Source of the DNA: an uncultured Erwinia sp.
Lineage (GTDB): Bacteria; Pseudomonadota; Gammaproteobacteria; Enterobacterales; Enterobacteriaceae
Direction of reading: 5' to 3'
Assembly: GCA_945290265.1 (NCBI GenBank)
Contig: CALYQW010000009.1
Span: forward strand, 45,088-109,087
Length of the DNA stretch: 64,000 nucleotides
Positions 22,152-32,092 of this stretch are shown here, piece after piece (the first letter of the stretch is position 1; every line of letters starts with the position of its first letter). The notes under the pieces were generated by a model. The model saw only the letters and a list, made by a program, of their open reading frames with translations, was not told where the DNA came from and ran no database searches. Both the position numbers and the translations under genes were made by a program.

Positions 22152-22916
22152 ATGTCTTACAGCAAGATCCGCCAGCCCAGACTTTCAGATGCCATTGAAC
22201 AGCAGCTGGAGTCCCTGATTATGGAGGGAACGCTGCGTCCCGGAGAGAAGCTGCTGCCTGAGCGTGAGCTGGCGCTGCAGTTTGATGTCTCCCGCCCCTC
22301 ATTACGGGAAGCTATTCAGCGACTGGAAGCAAAAGGATTGCTGTTACGCCGTCAGGGTGGTGGCACCTTTGTCCGGGATAAACTGTGGCAAAGTCTGAGC
22401 GATCCGCTGGTGGCGCTGGTGGCTGAACACCCCGAGTCGCAGTTTGACCTGCTGGAAACACGTCACGCGCTGGAAGGCATCGCCGCTTATTACGCGGCAC
22501 TGCGTGGCACCGATGCCGATTTTTTACGTATCCGTGATTTCCACCTGCGTATTCAGACTGCCCAGCAAAGTGGCGATCTGGATGCAGAAGCGGATGCTGT
22601 GATCCAGTATCAGATCGCGGTCACTGAAGCGGCGCATAATGTGGTGCTGCTGCATCTGGTGCGCAGCATGGGACAGATGCTGGAACAGAATGTCAGACAG
22701 AATTTTGAGTTGCTTTATTCCCGCCGGGAGATGCTGGCAAAAGTGAGCGATCATCGCGCCAGTATCTTTCACGCGATTGTGGCTCGCCAGCCGGAACAGG
22801 CGCGCGAGGCTTCACATCGCCACCTGGCATTTATTGAGGAAATATTGCTGGACAGAAGCAGAGAGCAGAGTCGACGTGAACGCTCTTTGCGACGTCTTCA
22901 GCAGCGCAAGGATTAG
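22152..22916 (+). CDS. pdhR: pyruvate dehydrogenase complex repressor PdhR
   Basis: GntR-family (FadR subfamily) pyruvate-responsive repressor. It encodes 254 residues, the E. coli length. The N-terminal winged helix reads [53 protein letters not shown] (residues 20-72), followed by an all-helical effector domain ([50 protein letters not shown]). It controls its own operon through the box at 22106. Confidence 0.97.
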   Translation: MSYSKIRQPRLSDAIEQQLESLIMEGTLRPGEKLLPERELALQFDVSRPSLREAIQRLEAKGLLLRRQGGGTFVRDKLWQSLSDPLVALVAEHPESQFDLLETRHALEGIAAYYAALRGTDADFLRIRDFHLRIQTAQQSGDLDAEADAVIQYQIAVTEAAHNVVLLHLVRSMGQMLEQNVRQNFELLYSRREMLAKVSDHRASIFHAIVARQPEQAREASHRHLAFIEEILLDRSREQSRRERSLRRLQQRKD

Positions 22917-22938
22917 CGTGATTTGACACACGGTAACT

Positions 22939-23020
22939 GTACCCGGTTTACGGGTACCAACACGGGCCTGTCTCTTTAATGCTTTGCCAGCCGGGCTGAG
23001 CAAAACATAAAGAGACAGGC
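22939..23020 (+). repeat. two stem-loops in the pdhR-aceE leader
   Basis: First, GTACCCG and CGGGTAC (22939-22957) form a 7-bp stem with a GTTTA loop. Second, GCCTGTCTCTTTA at 22966-22978 and TAAAGAGACAGGC at 23008-23020 form a perfect 13-bp stem around a 29-base loop. There is no T-run. The second arms resemble the ends of the MITE-like element at 18714, so this may be a short element of the same family. It could also process or attenuate the pdhR-aceE message. Confidence 0.6.
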
Positions 23021-23063
23021 TCCGGACTATTCAACGTATAAGACACAGATAAGGAATACCCCC

Positions 23064-25727
23064 ATGTCAGAACGTTTAAACAATGACGTGGATCCGATCG
23101 AAACCCGCGACTGGCTACAGGCGATCGAATCGGTCATCCGTGAAGAAGGTGTTGAACGCGCACAGTATCTGATTGATCAGGTGCTGAGCGAAGCACGTAA
23201 AGGCGGCGTAAACGTGGCTGCCGGTGCCGGAGCCCATAATTACATCAACTCTATTGCGGTTGAAGATGAACCGGCGTACCCGGGTAACACGTCACTGGAG
23301 CGTCGTATCCGTTCTGCGATCCGCTGGAACGCGATTATGGCGGTTCTGCGTGCGTCAAAGAAAGATCTGGAACTGGGCGGCCATATGTCTTCCTTCCAGT
23401 CTTCTGCCACCGTGTATGACGTGTGCTTTAACCACTTCTTCCGTGCGCGTAACGACAAAGATGGCGGCGACCTGGTGTACTTCCAGGGCCATATCTCTCC
23501 GGGGATTTACGCGCGCGCCTTCCTGGAAGGTCGTCTGACTGAAGAGCAGATGAACAACTTCCGCCAGGAAGTTCACGGTAAAGGGCTTTCTTCTTACCCG
23601 CATCCGAAACTGATGCCTGATTTCTGGCAGTTCCCAACCGTATCAATGGGTCTGGGACCCCTGGGGGCGATTTACCAGGCTAAATTCCTGAAATACCTTG
23701 AGCACCGTGGTCTGAAAGATACCTCTCAGCAGACCGTTTACGCCTTCCTGGGCGACGGTGAGATGGATGAACCAGAATCCAAAGGTGCGATCACCATCGC
23801 CACCCGTGAAAAACTGGATAACCTGGTCTTCATTATCAACTGTAACCTGCAGCGTTTGGATGGCCCGGTCACCGGTAACGGTAAGATCATTAATGAACTG
23901 GAAGGTATCTTTGGTGGTGCCGGCTGGGAAGTGATCAAAGTAATCTGGGGCGGTCGCTGGGACGAACTGCTGCGTAAAGATACCAGCGGTAAGCTGATCC
24001 AGCTGATGAACGAAACCGTTGACGGCGACTATCAGACCTTTAAATCGAAAAATGGCGCTTACGTGCGTGAACACTTCTTCGGTAAATATCCTGAAACCGC
24101 TGAGCTGGTGAAAGAGATGACCGATGATGAGATCTGGTCTCTGAACCGTGGTGGTCACGATCCGAAGAAAATCTTTGCGGCACTGAAAAAAGCCCAGGAT
24201 ACCAAAGGCAAGCCGATCGTTATTCTGGCGCATACCGTTAAAGGCTACGGTATGGGTGACACTGCGGAAGGTAAAAACATCGCGCATCAGGTGAAGAAAA
24301 TGAACATGGACGGCGTGCGTTACGTGCGCGATCGTTTCAACGTCCCTGTTGCTGATGCTGACATTGAAAAACTGCCGTACGTGACCTTTGAAAAAGGGTC
24401 TGACGAGTACAATTACCTGCATGGTCAGCGTGAAAAACTGGGTGGCTATCTGCCAACCCGTCAGGCCAACTTCAGCGAAAAGCTGGAGATGCCTGCGCTG
24501 GAAGATTTCCGCCAGCTGCTGGATGAGCAGAGCAAAGAGATCTCTACCACCATCGCCTTTGTGCGTGCCCTGAACGTGATGCTGAAAAACCCGTCGATCA
24601 AAGATCGTCTGGTGCCTATCATCGCCGATGAAGCGCGCACTTTCGGTATGGAAGGTCTGTTCCGTCAGATTGGTATTTACAGCCCGAACGGCCAGCAGTA
24701 CACCCCGCAGGACCGTGAGCAGGTTGCTTACTATAAAGAAGACGAAAAAGGTCAGATCCTGCAGGAAGGTATCAACGAACTGGGTGCCGGTGCTTCGTGG
24801 CTGGCGGCAGCGACTTCTTACAGCACCAACAACCTGCCGATGATCCCGTTCTACATCTACTACTCGATGTTCGGTTTCCAACGTATCGGCGATCTGTGCT
24901 GGGCAGCTGGCGACCAGCAGGCGCGCGGCTTCCTGGTGGGCGGTACTTCCGGACGTACTACCCTGAATGGTGAAGGTCTGCAGCATGAAGATGGCCACAG
25001 CCACATTCAGTCACTGACTATTCCTAACTGTATCTCTTACGACCCGGCTTACGCCTATGAAGTGGCCGTGATTATGCATGATGGTCTGGTGCGTATGTAC
25101 GGTGAAGCGCAGGAGAATGTGTACTACTACATCACCACGCTGAACGAAAACTACCATATGCCAGCCATGCCGGAAGGCGCGGAAGAGGGTATCCGTAAGG
25201 GTATCTATAAGCTGGAAACCCTGGAAGGCAGCAAAGGGAAAGTGCAGCTGCTGGGCTCCGGTTCTATCCTGCGTCACGTGCGTGAAGCGGCACAGATCCT
25301 GGCGAAAGATTACGGTATCGGCTCTGACGTTTACAGCGTGACTTCATTCACTGAACTGGCGCGTGACGGTCAGGATTGTGAGCGCTGGAACATGCTGCAC
25401 CCAACCGAAGAAGCGCGCGTTCCTTACATCGCTCAGGTAATGAGTGAAGCGCCAGCGGTAGCGTCTACCGACTATATGAAATTGTTCGCCGAACAGGTTC
25501 GCAGCTACATTCCGGCCAGCGATTACCGCGTACTGGGTACCGACGGCTTTGGTCGTTCAGACAGCCGTGAAAACCTGCGTCACCACTTTGAAGTGGATGC
25601 ATCTTACGTGGTGGTTGCGGCGCTGGGTGAACTGGCTAAACGCGGCGAGATTGATAAGAAAGTGGTTGCAGAGGCTATCACTAAGTTCGACATTGATGCC
25701 GATAAAGTTAATCCGCGTCTGGCATAA
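23064..25727 (+). CDS. aceE: pyruvate dehydrogenase E1 component
   Basis: Thiamine diphosphate-dependent decarboxylase of the pyruvate dehydrogenase complex; it passes the acetyl group to the lipoyl arms of AceF. It encodes 887 residues, the E. coli length. Visible are the N-terminal E2-binding part (NNDVDPIETRDWLQAIESVI), GGHMSSFQSSATVYDVCFNHFF, the ThDP motif GDGEMDEPESKGAITIATREKLDNLVFIINCNLQRLDGPV (near 230-270) and the catalytic glutamate region ELGAGASWLAAATSYSTNN. It follows pdhR by 147 bases and precedes aceF by 13. Confidence 0.98.
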   Translation: MSERLNNDVDPIETRDWLQAIESVIREEGVERAQYLIDQVLSEARKGGVNVAAGAGAHNYINSIAVEDEPAYPGNTSLERRIRSAIRWNAIMAVLRASKKDLELGGHMSSFQSSATVYDVCFNHFFRARNDKDGGDLVYFQGHISPGIYARAFLEGRLTEEQMNNFRQEVHGKGLSSYPHPKLMPDFWQFPTVSMGLGPLGAIYQAKFLKYLEHRGLKDTSQQTVYAFLGDGEMDEPESKGAITIATREKLDNLVFIINCNLQRLDGPVTGNGKIINELEGIFGGAGWEVIKVIWGGRWDELLRKDTSGKLIQLMNETVDGDYQTFKSKNGAYVREHFFGKYPETAELVKEMTDDEIWSLNRGGHDPKKIFAALKKAQDTKGKPIVILAHTVKGYGMGDTAEGKNIAHQVKKMNMDGVRYVRDRFNVPVADADIEKLPYVTFEKGSDEYNYLHGQREKLGGYLPTRQANFSEKLEMPALEDFRQLLDEQSKEISTTIAFVRALNVMLKNPSIKDRLVPIIADEARTFGMEGLFRQIGIYSPNGQQYTPQDREQVAYYKEDEKGQILQEGINELGAGASWLAAATSYSTNNLPMIPFYIYYSMFGFQRIGDLCWAAGDQQARGFLVGGTSGRTTLNGEGLQHEDGHSHIQSLTIPNCISYDPAYAYEVAVIMHDGLVRMYGEAQENVYYYITTLNENYHMPAMPEGAEEGIRKGIYKLETLEGSKGKVQLLGSGSILRHVREAAQILAKDYGIGSDVYSVTSFTELARDGQDCERWNMLHPTEEARVPYIAQVMSEAPAVASTDYMKLFAEQVRSYIPASDYRVLGTDGFGRSDSRENLRHHFEVDASYVVVAALGELAKRGEIDKKVVAEAITKFDIDADKVNPRLA

Positions 25728-25740
25728 GAGGTAAAGAGTC

Positions 25741-27621
25741 ATGTCTATCGAAATCAATGTACCGGATATTGGTGCGGATGAAGTCGAAGTTACCGAAATC
25801 CTGGTCAAGGTGGGTGACAGCGTTACCGCTGAGCAGTCGCTGATCGTGGTTGAAGGTGACAAAGCGTCAATGGAAGTCCCCTCGCCGCAGGCGGGGGTGG
25901 TTAAAGAGATCAAAGTGGCTGTCGGTGACAAAGTTGAAACCGGCAAGCTGATTATGGTCTTCGAGGCCGCAGGCGACAGCGCAGCCCCGGCGGCGGCGCA
26001 GCCTGCAGCGGCCCCGGCCCCGGCCGCAGCGGCAGCCAGCGCGGCAAAAGACGTTACTGTGCCGGATATCGGTGATGATGAAGTTGAAGTCACTGAGATC
26101 ATGGTTAAAGTTGGCGACAGCGTGACCGCTGAGCAGTCCATTCTGACGGTGGAAGGTGATAAAGCGTCAATGGAAGTGCCGGCACCGTTTGCTGGCGTAG
26201 TAAAAGAGATCAAAATCAGCACTGGTGATAAGGTCAGCACCGGTAGCCTGGTAATGGTATTTGAAGTGGCGGGCAGTGCGCCAGCTGCAGCGCAGCAGGC
26301 AGCGGCTCCGGCGGCACCAGCAGCTGCACCGGCAGCCAGCGCGGCGAAAGACGTTAACGTGCCGGATATTGGCGGTGATGAAGTCGAAGTGACTGAAATC
26401 ATGGTTAAGGTTGGCGACAGCGTGACTGCTGAGCAGTCCATTCTGACGGTTGAAGGCGATAAAGCCTCAATGGAAGTCCCGGCACCGTTTGCGGGCGTGG
26501 TGAAAGAGATCAAAGTCAGCACCGGCGATAAAGTCAGCACCGGCAGCCTGGTGATGGTGTTTGAAGTGGCGGGCAGCGCCCCGGCCGCTCAGCCAGCAGC
26601 AGCTCCTCAGCCACAGGCTGCGGCACCGACAGCAGCGCCTGCCGCTGCGCCGGTACCTGCTACCACGGCAGGTGCCAAGTCTGAATTTGCAGAGAACGAT
26701 GCTTACGTCCATGCCACCCCGGTTATCCGCCGTCTGGCGCGTGAATTTGGCGTTAACCTGGCCAAAGTCAAAGGAACCGGTCGTAAAGGGCGTATTCTGA
26801 AAGAAGACGTGCAGAGCTACGTCAAAGACGCGGTAAAACGCGCGGAAGCGGCACCTGCGGCTGCCGGTGGTGGTCTGCCTGGCATGCTGCCGTGGCCGAA
26901 AGTTGACTTCAGCAAGTTCGGTGAAATCGAAGAAGTCGAGATGGGGCGTATCCAGAAAATTTCTGGTGCCAACCTGAGCCGCAACTGGGTAGTTATTCCT
27001 CATGTGACGCAGCACGATAAGGCTGATATCACTGACGTGGAAAACTTCCGTAAGCAGCAGAATGCGGAAGCCGAGAAGAAGAAACAGGATCTGAAGATCA
27101 CTCCGCTGGTATTTATTATGAAAGCGGCGGCCAAAGCGCTGGAAGAATTCCCACGCTTTAACAGCTCACTGTCTGAAGACGGTCAGAAGCTGACGTTGAA
27201 AAAATATATCAATATCGGTGTGGCGGTTGATACGCCAAACGGGCTGGTGGTTCCGGTATTCAAAGATGTTAACAAAAAAGGCATCGTTGAACTGTCGCGC
27301 GAACTGGCGGTGATCTCGAAGAAAGCCCGTGACGGTAAGCTGACCGCGTCAGATATGCAGGGTGGATGCTTCACCATTTCCAGCCTGGGCGGCATTGGCG
27401 GTACTTCCTTTACCCCAATTGTTAATGCTCCGGAAGTGGCGATCCTCGGCGTGTCTAAATCAGCGATGGAGCCGGTCTGGAACGGTAAAGAGTTTGTACC
27501 CCGTCTGATGCTGCCACTGTCACTGTCCTTTGACCATCGGGTGATTGATGGTGCGGCAGGTGCGCGCTTCGCGGCGTATATTGCCACCATCATGGCAGAT
27601 ATTCGCCGTCTGGTGATGTAA
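25741..27621 (+). CDS. aceF: dihydrolipoamide acetyltransferase E2, three lipoyl domains
   Basis: Core of the pyruvate dehydrogenase complex. It encodes 626 residues. Three lipoyl domains each carry the [11 protein letters not shown] lipoylation site (Lys near 41, 144 and 246) and are joined by Ala-Pro-rich linkers. Domains 2 and 3 are nearly identical at the DNA level, which suggests recent duplication or gene conversion. Then come the E1/E3-binding domain ([30 protein letters not shown]) and the catalytic domain ending with the [10 protein letters not shown] motif (catalytic His and Asp). Ribosome-binding site AAGAGGTAAAG precedes the ATG. Confidence 0.98.
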   Translation: MSIEINVPDIGADEVEVTEILVKVGDSVTAEQSLIVVEGDKASMEVPSPQAGVVKEIKVAVGDKVETGKLIMVFEAAGDSAAPAAAQPAAAPAPAAAAASAAKDVTVPDIGDDEVEVTEIMVKVGDSVTAEQSILTVEGDKASMEVPAPFAGVVKEIKISTGDKVSTGSLVMVFEVAGSAPAAAQQAAAPAAPAAAPAASAAKDVNVPDIGGDEVEVTEIMVKVGDSVTAEQSILTVEGDKASMEVPAPFAGVVKEIKVSTGDKVSTGSLVMVFEVAGSAPAAQPAAAPQPQAAAPTAAPAAAPVPATTAGAKSEFAENDAYVHATPVIRRLAREFGVNLAKVKGTGRKGRILKEDVQSYVKDAVKRAEAAPAAAGGGLPGMLPWPKVDFSKFGEIEEVEMGRIQKISGANLSRNWVVIPHVTQHDKADITDVENFRKQQNAEAEKKKQDLKITPLVFIMKAAAKALEEFPRFNSSLSEDGQKLTLKKYINIGVAVDTPNGLVVPVFKDVNKKGIVELSRELAVISKKARDGKLTASDMQGGCFTISSLGGIGGTSFTPIVNAPEVAILGVSKSAMEPVWNGKEFVPRLMLPLSLSFDHRVIDGAAGARFAAYIATIMADIRRLVM

Positions 27622-27628
27622 CCAGCAA

Positions 27629-27652
27629 CAAGGCCGGCAATTGCCGGCCTTG
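27629..27652 (+). terminator. hairpin after aceF
   Basis: A perfect 24-bp palindrome, arms CAAGGCCGGCAA and TTGCCGGCCTTG, starts eight bases after the aceF stop. The downstream T-run is weak (TGCTTT). It probably terminates or processes the aceEF message; lpd has its own leader of about 260 bases. Confidence 0.75.
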
Positions 27653-27910
27653 TGCTTTACAGAACGGTTTCGCGTTGGCGCTTTACTGCGCGTTTACTCT
27701 CTTTAAAAGACGATTTTTTGTACTGACTGAGTAAAGAGTAAGCGGGCGTGTTGCGACAACCGGATAATACAGAGAAATGATATTCGTAACGCAGTGGTTT
27801 GCAGTTTATTAACAATTCTGTAAACTCTTGCGGTAAACGCGTCCCGGTGGATGAAGGACGTTGAAAGCATTAGCAGTCTGACCCGCCGGTATATCAATTA
27901 AGAGGTCATG

Positions 27911-29335
27911 ATGAGTACAGAAATTAAAACTCAGGTGGTGGTACTGGGAGCAGGTCCTGCGGGATACTCTGCCGCGTTTCGTGCAGCGGATTTAGGTCTG
28001 GAGACCGTAATCGTTGAGCGTTACAGCACCCTGGGTGGTGTCTGCCTGAATGTTGGCTGTATCCCCTCCAAAGCTCTGCTGCATGTGGCAAAAGTTATCG
28101 AAGAAGCGAAAGCCCTCGAAGCTCATGGCATTGTGTTTGGCAAGCCGCAGACTGACATTACCAAAATCCGCAGCTGGAAAGAAAAAGTTATTGGCCAGCT
28201 GACCGGTGGCCTGGCGGGTATGGCCAAAGGGCGTAAAGTGAAAGTGGTCAACGGCCTGGCGAAATTTACCGGTGCTAACACCATGGTGGTTGAAGGCGAA
28301 AACGGCCCAACCACTATCACCTTTGATAACGCAATTATCGCTGCCGGCTCTCGCCCAATCGAACTGCCATTTATTCCTCATAACGATCCGCGCGTGTGGG
28401 ATTCTACCGATGCCCTGGAACTGAAAGAAGTGCCTGAGCGTCTGCTGGTGATGGGCGGTGGTATTATCGGTCTGGAAATGGGTACCGTGTATCACGCGCT
28501 GGGTTCGCAGATCGACGTGGTAGAAATGTTTGACCAGGTGATCCCGGCGGCGGATAAAGACGTGGTTAAAGTCTTTACCAAACGCATCAGCAAGCAGTTT
28601 AACCTGCTGCTGGAAACTAAAGTGACTGCTGTTGAAGCCAAAGATGATGGTATCTGGGTATCAATGGAAGGCAAAAACGCCCCGGCTGAACCGCAGCGTT
28701 ATGATGCGGTTCTGGTGGCGATTGGTCGCGTTCCTAACGGTAAAAACCTTGACGCCGGTAAAGCGGGCGTGGAAGTAGACGATCGTGGCTTTATCCGCGT
28801 TGATAAGCAGATGCGTACTAATGTGCCGCACATTTTCGCCATCGGCGATATCGTCGGTCAGCCTATGCTGGCACACAAAGGTGTGCATGAAGGTCACGTA
28901 GCCGCTGAAGTCATTTCCGGTAAGAAACACTATTTTGATCCGAAAGTGATCCCATCGATCGCCTACACCGAGCCGGAAGTTGCCTGGGTAGGTTTGACCG
29001 AGAAAGAAGCGAAAGAGAAGGGCATCAGCTACGAAACTGCTACTTTCCCGTGGGCGGCATCAGGTCGTGCGATTGCTTCTGACTGCGCAGACGGTATGAC
29101 CAAACTGATTTTCGACAAGCAGACGCATCGCGTGATCGGTGGTGCCATTGTCGGCACTAACGGTGGTGAACTGCTGGGCGAGATTGGTCTGGCCATCGAG
29201 ATGGGTTGTGATGCCGAAGATATCGCGCTGACCATTCATGCTCACCCAACCCTGCATGAATCTGTCGGTCTGGCAGCAGAGATCTTTGAAGGCAGCATCA
29301 CCGATCTACCGAACGCGAAAGCGAAAAAGAAATAA
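27911..29335 (+). CDS. lpd: dihydrolipoamide dehydrogenase E3
   Basis: FAD enzyme that reoxidises the lipoyl groups of the pyruvate and 2-oxoglutarate dehydrogenase complexes and the glycine cleavage system. The second of two adjacent ATGs gives MSTEIKTQVVVLGAGPAGYSAA and 474 residues as in E. coli. Motifs in order are the FAD-binding GAGPAGYSAAFRAADLG, the redox disulfide GGVCLNVGCIPSK, the NAD-binding GGGIIGLEMGTVYHALGS and the C-terminal catalytic HAHPTLHES. It lies 289 bases after aceF, enough for a separate promoter. Confidence 0.98.
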   Translation: MSTEIKTQVVVLGAGPAGYSAAFRAADLGLETVIVERYSTLGGVCLNVGCIPSKALLHVAKVIEEAKALEAHGIVFGKPQTDITKIRSWKEKVIGQLTGGLAGMAKGRKVKVVNGLAKFTGANTMVVEGENGPTTITFDNAIIAAGSRPIELPFIPHNDPRVWDSTDALELKEVPERLLVMGGGIIGLEMGTVYHALGSQIDVVEMFDQVIPAADKDVVKVFTKRISKQFNLLLETKVTAVEAKDDGIWVSMEGKNAPAEPQRYDAVLVAIGRVPNGKNLDAGKAGVEVDDRGFIRVDKQMRTNVPHIFAIGDIVGQPMLAHKGVHEGHVAAEVISGKKHYFDPKVIPSIAYTEPEVAWVGLTEKEAKEKGISYETATFPWAASGRAIASDCADGMTKLIFDKQTHRVIGGAIVGTNGGELLGEIGLAIEMGCDAEDIALTIHAHPTLHESVGLAAEIFEGSITDLPNAKAKKK

Positions 29336-29356
29336 GCTATTTAGCGCCAGATAATT

Positions 29357-29384
29357 AAAACGGCTCCTGCAGGAGCCGTTTTTA
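29357..29384 (+). terminator. rho-independent terminator of lpd
   Basis: AAAACGGCTCCTG and CAGGAGCCGTTTT form a long perfect stem ending in a T-run, 22 bases after the lpd stop. It can work on both strands. Confidence 0.9.
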
Positions 29385-29426
29385 CATCAACGTGATTATA
29401 AGCACGGCAGGTCGTGAAGGGGATTT

Positions 29427-30059
29427 TTATCCCACAAAAATAAACACAGCAAATAATGCAAGAACCAGCCCGGTAGCCATATTAATCCAGCCACGTACTA
29501 TCGGTTTTCGCAATGCCACGCTGGAGAAAGAGATAAAAACGGTCAGCAGGGTAAACCAGGCGAAGATATTAAATGAGTGGATGGTGACCAGTTCATACCC
29601 CTTTTTGATTCCTCCACCATCAGCAAGGAATTTAGGGAATGCCGCAATATAAAATACCGATACTTTCGGATTCAATATCTGCGTCATAAATCCATCAATA
29701 TAGCTGCTGGAAAGTCGGGTTTTTTCTGATGTTTCGCTCTGCATTATGGTGGCGGTTTGCTGTGTTCTTATCCCCTGAAAACCTGATTTTAATGACTTTA
29801 ACCCCATGTAGAGCAGATATGCTGCTCCCAGAGTTTTTACGGTCAGAAAAAGCAGCGCGTTGTTCAGGACAATTGCGGAAATACCGAGGATTGATAATGC
29901 CCCGTGAATATAGGTTGCGGTGCATAATCCGGCGACATTAGCTAAAGAGTTTTTTTTACCCAGGCGTGAAGCATTATCGATAATTAACGCCATATTGGGC
30001 CCAGGCGAGATAACCAAAAATAAGGAGACAATAAAAAATGTTAATATCTGATGATTCAT
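29427..30059 (-). CDS. LysE/RhtB family amino acid exporter
   Basis: Encodes 210 residues from the ATG at 30057-30059. Six hydrophobic segments and the family start MNHQILTFFIVSLFLVISPGPNMALII (the SPGPN motif) are present, with GAAYLLYMGLKSLKSG in helix 3 and FMTQILNPKVSVFYIAAFPKFL in the middle. Such proteins export amino acids such as lysine, threonine or homoserine lactone; the substrate here is unknown. The gene is more AT-rich than lpd and starts the accessory block between lpd and acnB. Confidence 0.88.
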   Translation of the reverse strand: MNHQILTFFIVSLFLVISPGPNMALIIDNASRLGKKNSLANVAGLCTATYIHGALSILGISAIVLNNALLFLTVKTLGAAYLLYMGLKSLKSGFQGIRTQQTATIMQSETSEKTRLSSSYIDGFMTQILNPKVSVFYIAAFPKFLADGGGIKKGYELVTIHSFNIFAWFTLLTVFISFSSVALRKPIVRGWINMATGLVLALFAVFIFVG

Positions 30060-30162
30060 TGATTCGCGATCTCTCCATGATGTTATCAATATTTTATCAG
30101 AATAAAGAATATTTACTTTTTTGCAATGCTTTTATTTTTAGCTAAAGCGAGGGCCGGACTTG

Positions 30163-31077
30163 CTACTGCTCATACAGGCGCTGATATTCGGAGGTGGAAT
30201 TAAACTGCTCCAGGAAAAAATCCAGCAGCAAACGCATCTTTTCCGGCATAAAGCGGCGCTGGGGATAGACGGCAAAAATATGGTGCAGCGGCAGAGCATA
30301 ATCAGGCAGCAAAGGCACCAGCCGACCATCTGCAATCGCCGGGCCGGCAATAAATCCCGGCATCTGACAAATCCCCATCCCCGCCAGCAACGCTTCATAC
30401 AGCACTTCGCTGTTGTTGACCTGATAATTCCCTTTCGGCAAAAAGCGTTGTTTGCCCTCGGGACCGTCAAACACCCATGTGGCACCGGCCTGATAGTAGG
30501 AATAGAACAGGCAATTATGCTGGTTAAGATCGTCCAGGGAGCGCGGTGTTCCCCGCTGTTGCAGATAAGCGGGAGAAGCGCATAGCACGCTGCGGCAGGG
30601 AGACAGCTGGCGGGCAACCAGTGAGGAGTCACTCAGCTGGCCAATCCTTATTCCCATATCAAACCCTTCACCCACCAGATCCACCAGCCGGTCGTCCATC
30701 GACAGATGCAGATCAATCTGCGGATTCTGCTGCATAAAGCATGGCATAAGGGGGGCAATATGCAGCCGTCCAAAGGCCATTGGTACGGTAATGCGTAGCA
30801 GCCCCTGCGCCTGATCCTGCATATTCAGCAGGGCATCTCTCCCTTCCTTTGCCAGCAGGCTGCTGGCTCTGGCGTACTCATAATATTTATGGCCGGCCTC
30901 GGTGAGACTGATTTTACGCGTGGTACGGTTAAGCAGACGAATACCCAACTCATCTTCAAACTGGCTGATACGTTTACTGACCGCTGATTTGGTAACGGAC
31001 AGTTTTTTAGCTGCGGCAGAGAAGCTGCCGGTTTCCACCACCGCAATGAAAAATGGAATAGTTGCGAAATTATCCAT
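30163..31077 (-). CDS. LysR-family transcriptional regulator
   Basis: Encodes 304 residues. The N-terminal winged helix reads FFIAVVETGSFSAAAKKLSVTKSAVSKRISQFEDELGIRLLNRTTRKISLTEAG (residues 8-62), followed by the periplasmic-binding-like effector domain with LRITVPMAFGRLHIAPLMPCFM and DMGIRIGQLSDSSLVARQL. It is close in style to the DsdC/CrgA-type subgroup. It is divergent from the small membrane-protein pair at 31162-32092, which it may control; control of the pigment cluster 2.3 kb away is possible but unsupported. Confidence 0.92.
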   Translation of the reverse strand: MDNFATIPFFIAVVETGSFSAAAKKLSVTKSAVSKRISQFEDELGIRLLNRTTRKISLTEAGHKYYEYARASSLLAKEGRDALLNMQDQAQGLLRITVPMAFGRLHIAPLMPCFMQQNPQIDLHLSMDDRLVDLVGEGFDMGIRIGQLSDSSLVARQLSPCRSVLCASPAYLQQRGTPRSLDDLNQHNCLFYSYYQAGATWVFDGPEGKQRFLPKGNYQVNNSEVLYEALLAGMGICQMPGFIAGPAIADGRLVPLLPDYALPLHHIFAVYPQRRFMPEKMRLLLDFFLEQFNSTSEYQRLYEQ

Positions 31078-31161
31078 ACGTTTGTCAACGCCCCGTAAAC
31101 AATCTGTTTCTGCTAAACGGGGTTATACCCTGTTTTATTTTTTTTTAAAATAATTATAAAA

Positions 31162-31641
31162 ATGTCATGGAGTCATAAGTTTATGCGTACAACGGGTGGA
31201 CTGCTGTTGCTGACCGTGGGGGCGGGGGTATTGTTAACCGCTATGATCACCACCAACAGTTATCTGGCAACCTGGAATTCTCCACTGCTGGCCTCATGGT
31301 TTGCTCATGGTTCTGGCGCGCTGGTAGCCTGGTATCTGTTAATGCTGCGCCTGCGTCCGACAGCGGCGGCAACTGGCAGCGTAGCGACGAAAGCACCTTT
31401 CTGGAGTTACCTGGGGGGGATCCCTGGCGCGCTCACCGTGCTGCTGGCCGCCATTGCGGTTAACAGTCCGCTGGCGCTGGCTGGCACTTTGGGGCTGATG
31501 TTGACCGGGCAGATCGTCTTTGGCCTGCTGTCCGATCTGCGCGGCTGGTTTGGTGTCATAAAATGCCGTTTCACGTCGCTGGATTTTCTTTCAGTGGCAT
31601 TAATGCTGGCAGGCAGTGCGCTGCTGATAACCTTCCGGTGA
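31162..31641 (+). CDS. YdcZ-family (DMT superfamily) membrane protein, first of a pair
   Basis: Encodes up to 159 residues with about five hydrophobic segments, e.g. TTGGLLLLTVGAGVLLTAMI, WSYLGGIPGALTVLLAAIAVN and LDFLSVALMLAGSALLITF. The DUF606/YdcZ features are FWSYLGGIPGA and GQIVFGLLSDLRGWFG. A second ATG at 31183 would remove seven residues and may be the true start. Proteins of this family are half-size drug/metabolite transporters that work as dimers. It is four bases before a homologous gene, so the two probably form a heterodimer. Confidence 0.82.
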   Translation: MSWSHKFMRTTGGLLLLTVGAGVLLTAMITTNSYLATWNSPLLASWFAHGSGALVAWYLLMLRLRPTAAATGSVATKAPFWSYLGGIPGALTVLLAAIAVNSPLALAGTLGLMLTGQIVFGLLSDLRGWFGVIKCRFTSLDFLSVALMLAGSALLITFR

Positions 31642-31645
31642 GCCA

Positions 31646-32092
31646 ATGTTAATTTATATTCTGTTGTCACTGTTTAACGGGGTGTGTATCGGCATGAGCC
31701 GGACACTGAATGGCCGCCTGAGTATGGCGCGTAATGCCTTTTATGCCTCGTTATGTAACCATGTTGTTGGTTTTATCTTTCTGACCGTTGTTATCGTCTG
31801 TATCGACAATGGCTTCTCCGGCTTCCATTTTAATGCGCCCTGGTATGCGTATCTTGGTGGAGCCCTTGGAGCCCTGTTTGTGGCGATTAACAGTTATGTT
31901 TTGCCGCGCACCGGCTCTACCCAGGCAGCGATGTTAATCATCAGCGGGCAGATGATATCTGGCGTAATTATTGACTATATTAATCATCCGGATGCAACGC
32001 TGTGGGTAAAACTGATCGCGGTAGCATTAATTATCTGCGGTATCTGGTTATCGAAAAAGTCTGCTGCCAACAAGCAGCGTAGCCAGACATAA
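31646..32092 (+). CDS. YdcZ-family (DMT superfamily) membrane protein, second of a pair
   Basis: Encodes 148 residues, homologous to its upstream neighbour: PWYAYLGGALGALFVAINSYVLPRTGST corresponds to FWSYLGGIPGALTVLLAAIAV, and LIISGQMISGVIIDYIN to LMLTGQIVFGLLSDLRG. The start, MLIYILLSLFNGVCIGMSRTLNGRLS, is the classic YdcZ N-terminus. Four or five membrane segments. The substrate is unknown. Confidence 0.85.
   Translation: MLIYILLSLFNGVCIGMSRTLNGRLSMARNAFYASLCNHVVGFIFLTVVIVCIDNGFSGFHFNAPWYAYLGGALGALFVAINSYVLPRTGSTQAAMLIISGQMISGVIIDYINHPDATLWVKLIAVALIICGIWLSKKSAANKQRSQT

Noticed and set aside
23643-25004. 453-codon minus-strand open frame inside aceE
   Set aside because: Composition and His/Gln-rich sequence are typical of an antisense shadow of a highly biased gene.
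25741-26600. CRISPR-like or tandem DNA repeat
   Set aside because: The repeats are the three lipoyl domains of AceF.
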